From Pythium myriotylum (Eukaryota; Oomycota; Peronosporomycetes; Pythiales; Pythiaceae), in contig JALJCQ010000033.1 in NCBI GenBank assembly GCA_023091665.1, positions 682,001 to 746,000 of the forward strand: a stretch of 64,000 bases of DNA, written 5' to 3'. Positions 39,797 through 49,550 of the stretch are shown here, piece by piece. The translations under genes and the position numbers were made by a program. The notes under the pieces were generated by a model. That model was not told the DNA's origin. It searched no databases and worked only from the letters and a program-made list of their open reading frames with translations. Each line of letters opens with the position of its first letter. Position 1 is the first letter of the stretch.

Positions 39797-41246
39797 AACA
39801 CGAGCTTGTGTCGAGCGGCGATGCTGAGGATAGTCCGGATCGACGTGAACTTGGCCACGGACACGGGGGCGAGCGTTTCTTCGAAGTCGATGTCATACTT
39901 TGCAGGAACCCCTTGGCAACGAGTCGAGCCTTGTACCGCTCGACGAGTCCTCCAGCGGTTTCCTTGACCTTGAACACCCACTTGCTGGTGATGGCCTTGC
40001 GTCCGGCTGGCAAAGGGACTAGGTCCAACGTCTCGTTCTTCTTGAGCGACTCAAGCTCCGAGTCGCAGGCTTCCTTCCAGTTGCTGGCGTCGTCGGGTTC
40101 CATCGCCGACTTGAACGAAATGTCGGCAACTCCCCGCCCTGAATTCACGACGAGAGCAAACTCTTCGAGATCGTAATCTTGGTCTTCTCCCCCTTGTTCT
40201 TGCACGTCTTCGCCTTCTTCATCTTCATCTTCTACGCCTTCCTCTTCGATCGACGTGAGCAGTGCAGACAGATCTTCGAGCGATGTCCTTGGACCTTGCG
40301 TGGGTGGTGGAGTCGCACCACTTGTGCGTCCAACCCGTCCGTAGCGCTTCTCAACTGGCGGTTCAGCCAGGTTCTCGAGCGAGTGCGTGCGAGAGTGGCG
40401 CTTGGACCCCGGTGCGTAGTCGACATTCGGCTGCTGGGCCGATGCTGGTGCTGGTGAGGCTGGTTGCTCACCCATGTCCTCATCATCTTGGTTGTCGGTT
40501 GCTTCATCTCCATCATCTTCGTCATCGTCGCGGAACTCGACGGACTTGCTCCAGGGTTCTTCGCGCTTGCCGTCGTCGAACGTGTCTTCCATGAACTGCA
40601 CGTCTCGACTGATGACGATCCGGCCGGTTGCGAACTCTTCAAACCGATACGCCTTCTCGTGATCCGAGTAGCCGAGGAACCGACACAAGATGGCTCGAGC
40701 GTCGAACTTCGACCGCTTCTCCTTGGGCACGTGGACGTACGCGTGACAGCCGAACATCTTGAAGTTGGCGGGCAAGGGCTTCTTCCCGTACCATTCTTCG
40801 TACGGCGACTTGTACAAGTCTTGAGCGCGGATCGGGAGTCGATTGCGAACTTCGGCTGCAGTCATGACGGCTTCGCCCCAGTACTCGTCGAACAAGTTGG
40901 CGTGGTGGAGTTCGCATCGCGCACACTCGCCAAGGGTTTGTTCGGTTCACTCGCTCCGCCACACCGTTCAGCTGAGGTGTGTATGGCGGTGTGAAGTCGT
41001 GCACGATGCCTCGCTTGCGGCAGAACTTAGCAAGCTTGGCCGAATGGTACTCGTCCCTGTTATCGGTTCGAAGCACCTTGTTTCGACGACCGGTCTGGTT
41101 CTCGACCCAGTTGACGAACTCGACGAACCTGTCGTAGACTTTGTCCTTGGACCGCATGAGGTACAGCTTGCACAGTTGAGTCGAGACTTTTCGTTGGTCA
41201 AGGTGACGTAGTACTTCATACCGCCCAAAGCCGGAGTCTTCATGGG
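39797..41246 (-). mobile_element. Family A copia fragment, integrase core to early RT (tandem unit 1)
   Basis: Minus-strand coding remnant. Reading leftwards it goes from the integrase core (MKYYVTLTNEKSRL) through the Ser/Pro-rich linker to the first RT block ([26 protein letters not shown]), where it stops abruptly against unique DNA near 39,797. Gag, protease, most of RT, RNase H and a left LTR are missing. At least one frameshift breaks it: the 231-codon frame 40639-41334 (LTR plus integrase) and the frame 39714-40895 overlap out of register. No target duplication can be judged because the ends are truncated. Confidence 0.85.
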
Positions 41247-41383
41247 GAACCAGATGGAGAATCTTCCACGTGTCGAATCTTCCACGGAGAATCTTCTGCA
41301 GGAGAATATGCCACCGCCGAGCTTCAACAGCCAAGCTTCAATTGGAATGATGACGCTGGGTTCGAGGCGCATCGTCTTCAACA
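41247..41383 (-). repeat. Partial family A LTR (137 bp)
   Basis: Matches the first 137 bp of the family A LTR in minus orientation; on the plus strand it ends in CTTCAACA directly followed by the polypurine tract complement of the next unit. Its inner end joins integrase sequence directly, so the rest of the LTR, the primer site, gag and protease were removed by one deletion. Confidence 0.85.
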
Positions 41384-44136
41384 CTCCCTCGACTCGACTG
41401 CGTCTTGAATACCAAGCTTGGTGCGGAGCAGGTCGAACTGGACCGTGGGGATCGGCCTGGTCGTCGAAGTGCACTGTGGAGACTGTGGAGATCGGTTTGG
41501 TCGTGATGTCGACCAGCCTGTCTTCCTTGATTCGGGCAGTACTGCAGACAAAAACACTTGGCCGTCCTCGACCTTCTCACGAACGAAGTGGTAGCGGATG
41601 TCGATATGCTTGGCGCGCTTGTGGAACTCGGGGTTCTTGGCCAACGCGATGGCACCTTGGTTGTCTTCGTACACCGTGAGCGCTTGGTCGCTTGCAACTT
41701 CGCCGAGTTCGCACAGGAACGCCTTGAGCCACACGGCTTCTTGGATTGCTTCCGATAGAGCCATGTACTCTGCTTCGGTCGAGGAGAGGGCGACAGTTCG
41801 CTGCTTCTTGCTGCGCCAGCGGATGCATCCGCCGTTGAGCATGAACACGTAGCCGCTGGTGCTTCGACGTGACTCGATGTCGCCAGCCCAGTCAGCGCCG
41901 GAGTAGCCGACCAGTCTTCCGTCATGCGATGCCGAGAACTGCAGGCCGTACGTCGGAGTCGCTTGCAGATACCGGAGCACGCGCTTGAGAGCTTGCCAGT
42001 GTGTTGGACACGGGTCCGCGGCGAACTGGCTGAGTGTGCCGACTGCCGCTGCGAGGTCTGGTCGAGTGCCGACCATGAGGTACATGAGTGCGCCGACTGC
42101 ACTTCGGTACGGCACGTTCTTCATGGTGTCTTCGTGCTTACAACCACCTTCGCACATGGCCTTGGTCAGCTTGAGTCCGGGGTCTTGAGGAGTCCTCACT
42201 GGTTTGCAGTCTTGCATGCCGAACTTGGTCAGGATCGACTGCAGGAACTTGGTCTGCCGCATGGTGACATCGCCTGACTTGGTCAACTTCCATGCCGAGG
42301 CAGTACTTGAGTTCGCCGAGGTCGGACATCTCGAAGCGTCCACTGAGTGCGCGCGCTTGGTGACAGTGAGCAACTCGATGCTGTTGCAGGGTCGTCGACG
42401 TAGATCACGACGAAGACCATCGCCGAGCCGCTCCGCTTGACGTACACGCAGTGGTCCATCTCGCACTTGGTGAAGCCGACCTTGCGCATGAAGGCGTCGA
42501 TGGTCTGGTTCCACATGCGGGGCGACTGCTTGAGACCGTCGAGCGAGCGCTTGAGCTTGCACACGTAGTCGGGGTGATGCTGGTCGACGAAGTCTTCGGG
42601 CTGCTTCATGTAGATTTCGTCGTCGTGGTTGCCGTTCAGGAACGCCGTCTTGACACCCATCTGATGGATCATGAGCTTGTGTCGAGCGGCGATGCTGAGG
42701 ATGGTCCGAATCGACGTGAACTTGGCCACGGGCACGGGGGCGAGCGTTTCTTCGAAGTCGATGCCGTACTTCTGCAGGAACCTCTTGGCAACGAGTCGAG
42801 CCTTGTACCGTTCGACGAGTCCTTCGGCGGTTTCCTTGACCTTGAACACCCACTTGCTGGTGATGGCCTTGCGTCCGGCTGGCAAAGGGACAAGGCCCCA
42901 CGTCTCGTTCTTCTTGAGCGACTCGAGCTCGGAGTCGCAGGCTTCCTTCCAGTTGCTGGCGTCGTCGGATTCCATCGCCGACTTGAACGATGTCGGCAAC
43001 TCTCCCCCTGAATTCACGACGAGAGCAAACTCTTCGTGGTCTTGATCTTCTACGCCTTCCTCTTCGATCCACGTGAGCAGTGCAGACAGATCTTCGTGCG
43101 ATGTCCTTGAACCTTGCGTGGGTGGTGGGGTCGCACCACTTGTGCGACCAACCCGCCCGTAGCGCTTCTCAACTGGCGGTTCAGCCAGGTTCTCGAGCGA
43201 GTGCGTGCGAGAGTGGCGCTTGGACCCTGGTGCGTAGTCGGCATTCGGCTGCTGGGCCGATGCTGGTGCTGCTGGACGCTGCGACCGCTGGCCCTGTTGC
43301 CACTCCGGTCGCTCGTAGCTGCGCTGACTTGGTGCTGGTGAGGCTGGCTGCTCACCCATATCTTCAGCATCTTGGTTGTCGGTTGCTTCATCTTCATCAT
43401 CTTCATCATCTTCATCGTCGCGGAACTCGACGGACTTGCTCCAGGGTTCTTCGCGCTTGCCGTCGTCGAACGTGTCTTCCATGAACTGCACGTCTCGACT
43501 GATGACGATCCGGCCGGTTGCGAACTCTTCAAACCGATACGCCTTCTCGTGATCCGAGTAGCCGAGGAACCGACACAAGATGGCTCGAGCGTCGAACTTC
43601 GACCGCTTCTCCTTGGGCACGTGGACGTACGCGTGACAGCCGAACATCTTGAAGTTGGCGGGCAAGGGCTTCTTCCCGTACCATTCTTCGTACGGCGACT
43701 TGTACAAGTCTTGAGCGCGGATCGGGAGTCGATTGCGAACTTCGGCTGCAGTCATGACGGCTTCGCCCCAGTACTCGTCGAACAAGTTGGCGTGGTGGAG
43801 TTCGCATCGCGCACACTCGCCAAGGGTTTGTTCGGTTCACTCGCTCCGCCACACCGTTCAGCTGAGGTGTGTATGGCGGTGTGAAGTCGTGCACGATGCC
43901 TCGCTTGCGGCAGAACTTAGCAAGCTTGGCCGAATGGTACTCGTCCCTGTTATCGGTTCGAAGCACCTTGTTTCGACGACCGGTCTGGTTCTCGACCCAG
44001 TTGACGAACTCGACGAACCTGTCGTAGACTTTGTCCTTGGACCGCATGAGGTACAGCTTGCACAGTTGAGTCGAGACTTTTCGTTGGTCAAGGTGACGTA
44101 GTACTTCATACCGCCCAAAGCCGGAGTCTTCATGGG
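41384..44136 (-). mobile_element. Family A copia body, integrase to RNase H, degenerate (tandem unit 2)
   Basis: Reads leftwards from integrase through RT and RNase H to the polypurine tract at 41,384. Frames 43785-42283 (integrase/linker/RT) and 42290-41378 (RT end/RNase H) are out of register, and a further rearranged patch lies near 41,440-41,540 in the RNase H tail. RT shows SLDGLKQSP and [12 protein letters not shown], so the YVDD box is present but damaged downstream. The right part repeats unit 1 at an offset of exactly 2,890 bp. Non-functional. Confidence 0.85.
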
Positions 44137-44273
44137 GAACCAGATGGAGAATCTTCCACGTGTCGAATCTTCCACGGAGAATCTTCTGCAGGAGAATATG
44201 CCACCGCCGAGCTTCAACAGCCAAGCTTCAATTGGAATGATGACGCTGGGTTCGAGGCGCATCGTCTTCAACA
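44137..44273 (-). repeat. Partial family A LTR (137 bp), second copy
   Basis: Same 137-bp LTR piece as at 41,247-41,383, 2,890 bp further right, with the same join to integrase. The shared breakpoint shows the deletion came before the tandem duplication. Confidence 0.85.
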
Positions 44274-44848
44274 CTCCCTCGACTCGACTGCGTCTTGAAC
44301 ACCAAGCTTGGTGCGGAGCACGTCGAACTGGACAGTGGGGATCGGCTTGGTCATGATGTCGGCAAGCATGTCTTGGGTCGGGCAATACTGGAGAGACACT
44401 TGGCCGTCCTCGACCTTCTCACGAACGAAGTGGTAGCGAATGTCGATGTGCTTGGTGCGCTTGTGGAACTCGGGGTTCTTGGCCAACGCGATCGCACCTT
44501 GGTTGTCTTCGTACACCGTGAGCGCTTGGTCGCTTGCAACTTCGCCGAGTTCGCACAGGAACGCCTTGAGCCACACGGCTTCTTGGATTGCTTCCGATAG
44601 AGCCATGTACTCTGCTTCGGTCGAGGAGAGGGCGACAGTTCGCTGCTTCTTGCTGCGCCAGCGGATGCATCCGCCGTTGAGCATGAACACGTAGCCGCTG
44701 GTGCTTCGACGTGACTCGATGTCGCCAGCCCAGTCGGCGTCGGAGTAGCCGACCAGTCTTCCGTCGTTCGATGCCGAGAACTGCAGGCCGTAGGTCGGAG
44801 TCGCTTGCAGATACCGGAGCACACGCTTGAGAGCTTGCCAATGTGTTG
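44274..44848 (-). mobile_element. Family A copia RNase H fragment, cut by element B
   Basis: Minus-strand RNase H with [26 protein letters not shown] and the C-terminal [19 protein letters not shown]; the frame 44268-44972 is open but its upstream end reads antisense through the element B LTR. It ends at 44,848 where the LTR of element B begins. Confidence 0.85.
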
Positions 44849-45203
44849 TATTATGGGTACAATGTGTCACAACATCTTGAAGTTGAAGTTCAAGTTGTGG
44901 AAGATTCAACTGTAGAAAATTCTCATGTGGAAGATTCCCATGTAGAAAATTCTCAGGTGGAAAGTTCTCCATCTAGTTCTGGGTTGAACCCAGTTCAACC
45001 CATCAACCTTGTTGAAGTACCCACGAAGTGTGTATACCTCTGCATATGATTACGATAGGTAGGACATGCATATGTTTATGGTAGCGTAGGACACAAGACG
45101 GCTTAGAGGTAGCGACAGCGAACTAAGTCCCGATCAATTCACTCTGCATTTTGCCAAGCTTCAGTCAAGTCCACTCCTCTTCTCGACTTCGTGACCTTTA
45201 ATA
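44849..45203 (+). repeat. 5' LTR of element B
   Basis: 355 bp, from TATTATGGGTAC to GACCTTTAATA, with 5-bp inverted ends. The 5' half has several copies of a GTGGAAGATTC / GTAGAAAATTCTC word. The 3' half closely follows the family A LTR. Confidence 0.93.
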
Positions 45204-45218
45204 GGTTATGAGCCCAAG
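45204..45218 (+). other. Primer binding site of element B, internal initiator-Met tRNA type, containing the gag ATG
   Basis: GGTTATGAGCCCAAG follows the LTR with no gap. It is complementary to the anticodon stem-loop of initiator tRNA-Met (GGGCTCATAACC), not to a tRNA 3' end, like the half-tRNA priming of Drosophila copia. The ATG at 45,208 is the first codon of the gag-pol frame. Confidence 0.8.
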
Positions 45219-48200
45219 TACCATGACGGACAAGACAAAGACTCTCGTTGACAAGTTCCGTGGCGACAACTACGCTTCGTGGGCACGCTACATGCGAGGC
45301 GTGTTCCTGACCAAGTCGGTGTGGAATGTCGTGAACATCAACGAGACGCCGACGTTCTCGGACCCGCGGATCAAGGACGAATACATCAGGACCAACAACA
45401 TCGCGTTCGGCCTGATGCTCCTCCATATCGACGCGGAGTACCACCACATCGTCGACGACTGTGAAGAAGCTCATGTGGCATGGAAGCGACTCCGTTCGTT
45501 GTACGAAGGGTCGCAGAAGGCGGGTCGAATCTACTTGAAGCGTCAGCTCTTTAGTATGGAGATGAAGGAAGGCGCGAATGTGTTGCATCACTGCAACGAG
45601 ATCCTCAACATCCACGCCAAGCTTGTGGCCATCGGCGCGAAGATGGAGGACGAAGATGTGGCAATTTGTCTGCTGCGCAGTTTGCCTAAGAGCTATGAGA
45701 ACGTGGTTCTGCACATCGAGATGAGCAATGCCGACTTGAGAACTAAAGAAGTGATCAAGGCTCTCACGAACGAGCACGTGAAGCGTGCCGGCGAGATGAA
45801 GACTGCAGCCACCAAGCTCGACGACCAAGCCAAGGCGTTTGTGTCGGAGCAAGATACTCGTGTATGCTCGCACTGCGGCAAGACTGGTCACTTAGTTGAC
45901 CGTTGTTGGGCCAAGAACAAGCAAGAAGGTCGCAAATTCGGCGGTGGTCGCTTTGGCGGAAAACGCGCGAACCACGTACAACGCGACTATGAAGAAGACG
46001 ATGACGCCATCGCCTTCGCTGTATCAATGGAGGCCAGTATAGCGCCGGACACTTCCATGATTGGGAAGTGGGCGATTGACAGTGGTGCCACGCACCATGT
46101 CTGTAACGACCGCTCGATGTTTGCCAGTTTGGCTGAGGGCGACCACGGTGAACTTGTGGTCGCGGAAGGAACGAAGACCAAGATCCTCGGCGTTGGCACA
46201 GTGCACGAGCGCGCTATCATTCACGGCGGACAAGTTCGTGACCTCGAACTCCGCGACGTATTATACGTACCAGGAATCAAGAAGAATCTGCTTTCAATCC
46301 CGCAGATCAACAAGTCAGGCAAGTTTCGCGTTGTCTTCGAAGGGCCTGCAATGAGCGTATTCGACAAAAGGTCGCGGAAGGTCGTCGCGACTGCTCAACT
46401 TGCGTTCGGGTTGTTTTGGCTCCGCTCATTCCCGCGCGCCACTTCGCCTTCAGCTTTGACAATCTCGGCGGACCGCGCAATCTCGATCCTGCACGAGCGC
46501 ATGGGTCATGCATCGACTCCGTTGTTGCGCTTGTTGCTCGACAAGTCAATGGTGAAGGACGCGGATCTGCCTACGAGCACCAAAGCTACACCGATGTGCC
46601 AAGGGTGCCAGCAAGGCAAAATGGTCCAGAAGCCATTCAAGTCCAACACCGAGAAGCGCAAGTTTCAACCGTTCGAACTCATCCATCTCGACCTTTGTGG
46701 CCCGATGGAGGTCGACAGCATCGGCGGCAGCAAGTATTTGCTCCTGATCGTGGACGAATCCAGTGGTTTGATGCACGGTTCATGCATTGCGTCCAAGTCA
46801 GACTGCAGTGCACTGATCATCAAATTCATCAAGCAAGTCAGCAACCAGTTTGATCGCCGTGTCAAGTTTGTACGTCACGACGGAGCCAAGGAATTTGCTA
46901 CGAGTGCAATCAAGGCGTTCTATGCTGACCAAGGCATCGAGCAGCAAGTCACTGTGCCATACGCGCACCAAACCAACAGTACGGCCGAGCGCAACATCCG
47001 AAGTATCGTCACGATGGGTCGCAGCATGCTCCATCATGCTGGTTTGGACAAAATCTTCTGGGCAGAAGCAGCAATGACCGCGATCTACATCAAGAATCGC
47101 TTGCCATCACCGAAGTCCAACGACAAGACACCGTATGAACTGGTCTACGGTGAGAAACCTAGCATCAAGCGCATGCGCGTCTTCGGCTGTCTCGCGTTCG
47201 TACTCACACCAAGTGAGATGCGCAAGAAATGGGACGCCAAGTCTCGCCCTGTCCTATTCGTCGGTTATCAAGAGTCATCAAAAGCGTATCGGATCTTCGA
47301 CATTGAAGCTAACAAGATCGTCATCAGTCGCGACGTCAATTTCGACGAGACCAAGCCCGGCGGCTGGTACCTCGAAAACACTACATCAGGCATGGACGAC
47401 TTGCTGGAACGACTCGATGACATCGACAACGAAGGTGGTCTCAACTTGGCCAATTTCAAGTACAGTGGCAAACGCCGCTCAGGTGCCCCACAACCAGTTG
47501 ACCAAATGCAATCCGACGCAGACGATGAAGCAAGCGGTTCGGAAAGTGTTCGAAGATCAACCCGACGACGAATGTCCCCAGTCGAGTGGTGGCGTGCAAG
47601 TGCGAACCTGACAGAGACCAGCGATTTCACTGAACCAAGCACGTATGAAGAGGCCGTCAGTGGCCCAGATCAAGAACACTGGAAGCGTGCGATTACCGCC
47701 GAGTTACGATCTATGCAAGAACGAGAAGTGTTCTCACCAGCCAAGCTTCCAAACGGCGAACGAGCGATCGACGCCAAGTGGGTGTTCAAGATCAAAAGAC
47801 GTGCCGATGGTTCGATCGACAAGTACAAGGCTCGACTTGTGGCTCGAGGATTCAAGCAGAAGTACGGTATCGACTACACCGAGACGTTTGCACCAGTATT
47901 CAAGTACACGACTCTTCGCATGATGATTGCACTAGCAAAGTCATTCGGTTGGCCTGTTGAGCAACTCGACGTCGTAACTGCTTTCCTTTATGGCGTGATG
48001 AAGGAACAAGTATTCATCCGGACTCCCGAAGGCATGGAACTCGAGCGAGGCTACGACTGTCTCAAGCTACTCAAGTCCATCTACGGACTAAAACAGGCGT
48101 CTCGGGTCTGGAACGAAACCTTCGACGAGTACGTACGATCGATCGGCTTCAACGCATCCAAGTCGGATCCGTGTCTGTACATCAAGTGTATCGATGGCCA

Positions 48201-49227
48201 GTGTGTGCTCCTACTCGTCTACGTTGACGATGTGATCATTACTGGAAGTTCGCCTGACCTGATCACGGACGTGAAGTCACAACTCAAGACGCGATTCGAG
48301 ATGACCGACAATGGTCCATGCAAGTTTGTCCTCGGCATCGAACTCGTCGACAATGCAGATGGTTCGGTTACTCTGTGCCAGCGCCGTTACATCAGTGACA
48401 TCTTAAAGCGCTTCAACATGGAAGACTGCAAGCCGGTAGCAAGCCCAGTTGACGTCAGTGCCAAGCTCACCACAACGAATGAAGACGATGTGCCGGTCAC
48501 CAATGCCCCATACCGCGAGGCAGTTGGTGCACTGATGCATGTAATGTGTGCCACTCGACCTGACATTGCATTCGCCGTGGGAATGGTCTCGCGATTCATG
48601 GAAGCGCCCCATGAAGTCCATTGGATTGCCGTCAAGCGCATCTTCCGTTACCTCCAAGGCACCAAGTCGCACGGGATTCGATTCACTACAGACCCGGACA
48701 TGAAGTTTGCTGGCTACTCCGATGCCGATTGGGCCGGTGACATATCAGACCGCAAGTCAACATCCGGCTACGTGTTTACACTTGCCGGCGGACCCATTAG
48801 CTGGGGATCCAAGAAGCAATCAAGTGTCTCCCTATCTACAAGCGAAGCCGAGTACATCGCATTGAGTCTCGCAATTCAAGAGGGCAAGTGGGTCCATCGC
48901 CTACTGCGTGAAGCATTGGACGCTGCACAAGTCCCAAGTCCGAAGTTGGTGATTCTTGAAGACAACCAGTCATGCATCAAGATGACCAAGAACCCAGTAA
49001 ACCATGGTCGTGCCAAGCACATCGACATCAAATACCACCACATTCGTGATGAAGTCAAGTCCGGGGAAGTCGAAGTAAAGTACTGCCCAAGCTCAACCAT
49101 GAACGCCGACTTGCTCACGAAGGGTCTACCCGGTCCCCGTCACCAAGAGCTCACTCAAGCCCTCGGAATTCAAGGCTGTGACCATTGGGGGGGGCTATTA
49201 TGGGTACAATGTGTCACAACATCTTGA
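45208..49227 (+). CDS. Gag-pol polyprotein of element B (1,339 residues)
   Basis: One unbroken frame. Gag has a UBN2-like capsid region and a CCHC knuckle CSHCGKTGHLVDRC at about residue 220; protease motif AIDSGATHHVC at about 289; integrase HHCC zinc site near 429-470 (MCQGCQQGK) and DDE residues in LDLCGPMEV, VRHDGAKEF and STAERNIRS; RT from about 854 (AKWVFKIKRRADGSIDKYKA) with the catalytic YVDDVIITG near 1,004; RNase H with [19 protein letters not shown] near 1,169 and SEAEYIALS near 1,213. The order PR-IN-RT-RH is that of Ty1/copia. The last 11 codons run into the right LTR, where the stop lies. No frameshift site is needed. Confidence 0.95.
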   Translation: MSPSTMTDKTKTLVDKFRGDNYASWARYMRGVFLTKSVWNVVNINETPTFSDPRIKDEYIRTNNIAFGLMLLHIDAEYHHIVDDCEEAHVAWKRLRSLYEGSQKAGRIYLKRQLFSMEMKEGANVLHHCNEILNIHAKLVAIGAKMEDEDVAICLLRSLPKSYENVVLHIEMSNADLRTKEVIKALTNEHVKRAGEMKTAATKLDDQAKAFVSEQDTRVCSHCGKTGHLVDRCWAKNKQEGRKFGGGRFGGKRANHVQRDYEEDDDAIAFAVSMEASIAPDTSMIGKWAIDSGATHHVCNDRSMFASLAEGDHGELVVAEGTKTKILGVGTVHERAIIHGGQVRDLELRDVLYVPGIKKNLLSIPQINKSGKFRVVFEGPAMSVFDKRSRKVVATAQLAFGLFWLRSFPRATSPSALTISADRAISILHERMGHASTPLLRLLLDKSMVKDADLPTSTKATPMCQGCQQGKMVQKPFKSNTEKRKFQPFELIHLDLCGPMEVDSIGGSKYLLLIVDESSGLMHGSCIASKSDCSALIIKFIKQVSNQFDRRVKFVRHDGAKEFATSAIKAFYADQGIEQQVTVPYAHQTNSTAERNIRSIVTMGRSMLHHAGLDKIFWAEAAMTAIYIKNRLPSPKSNDKTPYELVYGEKPSIKRMRVFGCLAFVLTPSEMRKKWDAKSRPVLFVGYQESSKAYRIFDIEANKIVISRDVNFDETKPGGWYLENTTSGMDDLLERLDDIDNEGGLNLANFKYSGKRRSGAPQPVDQMQSDADDEASGSESVRRSTRRRMSPVEWWRASANLTETSDFTEPSTYEEAVSGPDQEHWKRAITAELRSMQEREVFSPAKLPNGERAIDAKWVFKIKRRADGSIDKYKARLVARGFKQKYGIDYTETFAPVFKYTTLRMMIALAKSFGWPVEQLDVVTAFLYGVMKEQVFIRTPEGMELERGYDCLKLLKSIYGLKQASRVWNETFDEYVRSIGFNASKSDPCLYIKCIDGQCVLLLVYVDDVIITGSSPDLITDVKSQLKTRFEMTDNGPCKFVLGIELVDNADGSVTLCQRRYISDILKRFNMEDCKPVASPVDVSAKLTTTNEDDVPVTNAPYREAVGALMHVMCATRPDIAFAVGMVSRFMEAPHEVHWIAVKRIFRYLQGTKSHGIRFTTDPDMKFAGYSDADWAGDISDRKSTSGYVFTLAGGPISWGSKKQSSVSLSTSEAEYIALSLAIQEGKWVHRLLREALDAAQVPSPKLVILEDNQSCIKMTKNPVNHGRAKHIDIKYHHIRDEVKSGEVEVKYCPSSTMNADLLTKGLPGPRHQELTQALGIQGCDHWGGLLWVQCVTTS
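49187..49194 (+). other. Polypurine tract of element B
   Basis: Eight consecutive G immediately before CTATTATGGG, the start of the right LTR. It is the expected plus-strand primer position. Confidence 0.75.
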
Positions 49228-49550
49228 AGTTGAAGTTCAAGTTGTGGAAGATTCAACTGTAGAAAATTCTCATGTGGAAGATTCCCATGTAGAAAATTCT
49301 CAGGTGGAAAGTTCTCCATCTAGTTCTGGGTTGAACCCAGTTCAACCCATCAACCTTGTTGAAGTACCCACGAAGTGTGTATACCTCTGCATATGATTAC
49401 GATAGGTAGGACATGCATATGTTTATGGTAGCGTAGGACACAAGACGGCTTAGAGGTAGCGACAGCGAACTAAGTCCCGATCAATTCACTCTGCATTTTG
49501 CCAAGCTTCAGTCAAGTCCACTCCTCTTCTCGACTTCGTGACCTTTAATA
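49196..49550 (+). repeat. 3' LTR of element B
   Basis: 355 bp, apparently identical to the 5' LTR. It carries the gag-pol stop codon at 49,225 and, in antisense, supplies the last 22 codons of the truncated family A frame to its right. Confidence 0.93.

Larger units (their letters stand above)
44849..49550 (+). mobile_element. Intact Ty1/copia retrotransposon, family B (4,702 bp)
   Basis: Two 355-bp LTRs (44849-45203 and 49196-49550) that look identical base for base, a primer binding site immediately after the left LTR, an unbroken gag-pol frame and a polypurine tract of eight G just before the right LTR. All parts needed for autonomous movement are there, and identical LTRs mean recent insertion. 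LTR termini are TATTA...TAATA, not TG...CA. The 5 bp outside the LTRs (TGTTG on the left, AATAC on the right) do not match, so no target duplication is seen. Confidence 0.93.

Noticed and set aside
45139..45891. 250-codon minus-strand frame across the left part of element B
   Set aside because: It is opposite the intact gag frame and begins in the LTR antisense strand; its text has no domain.
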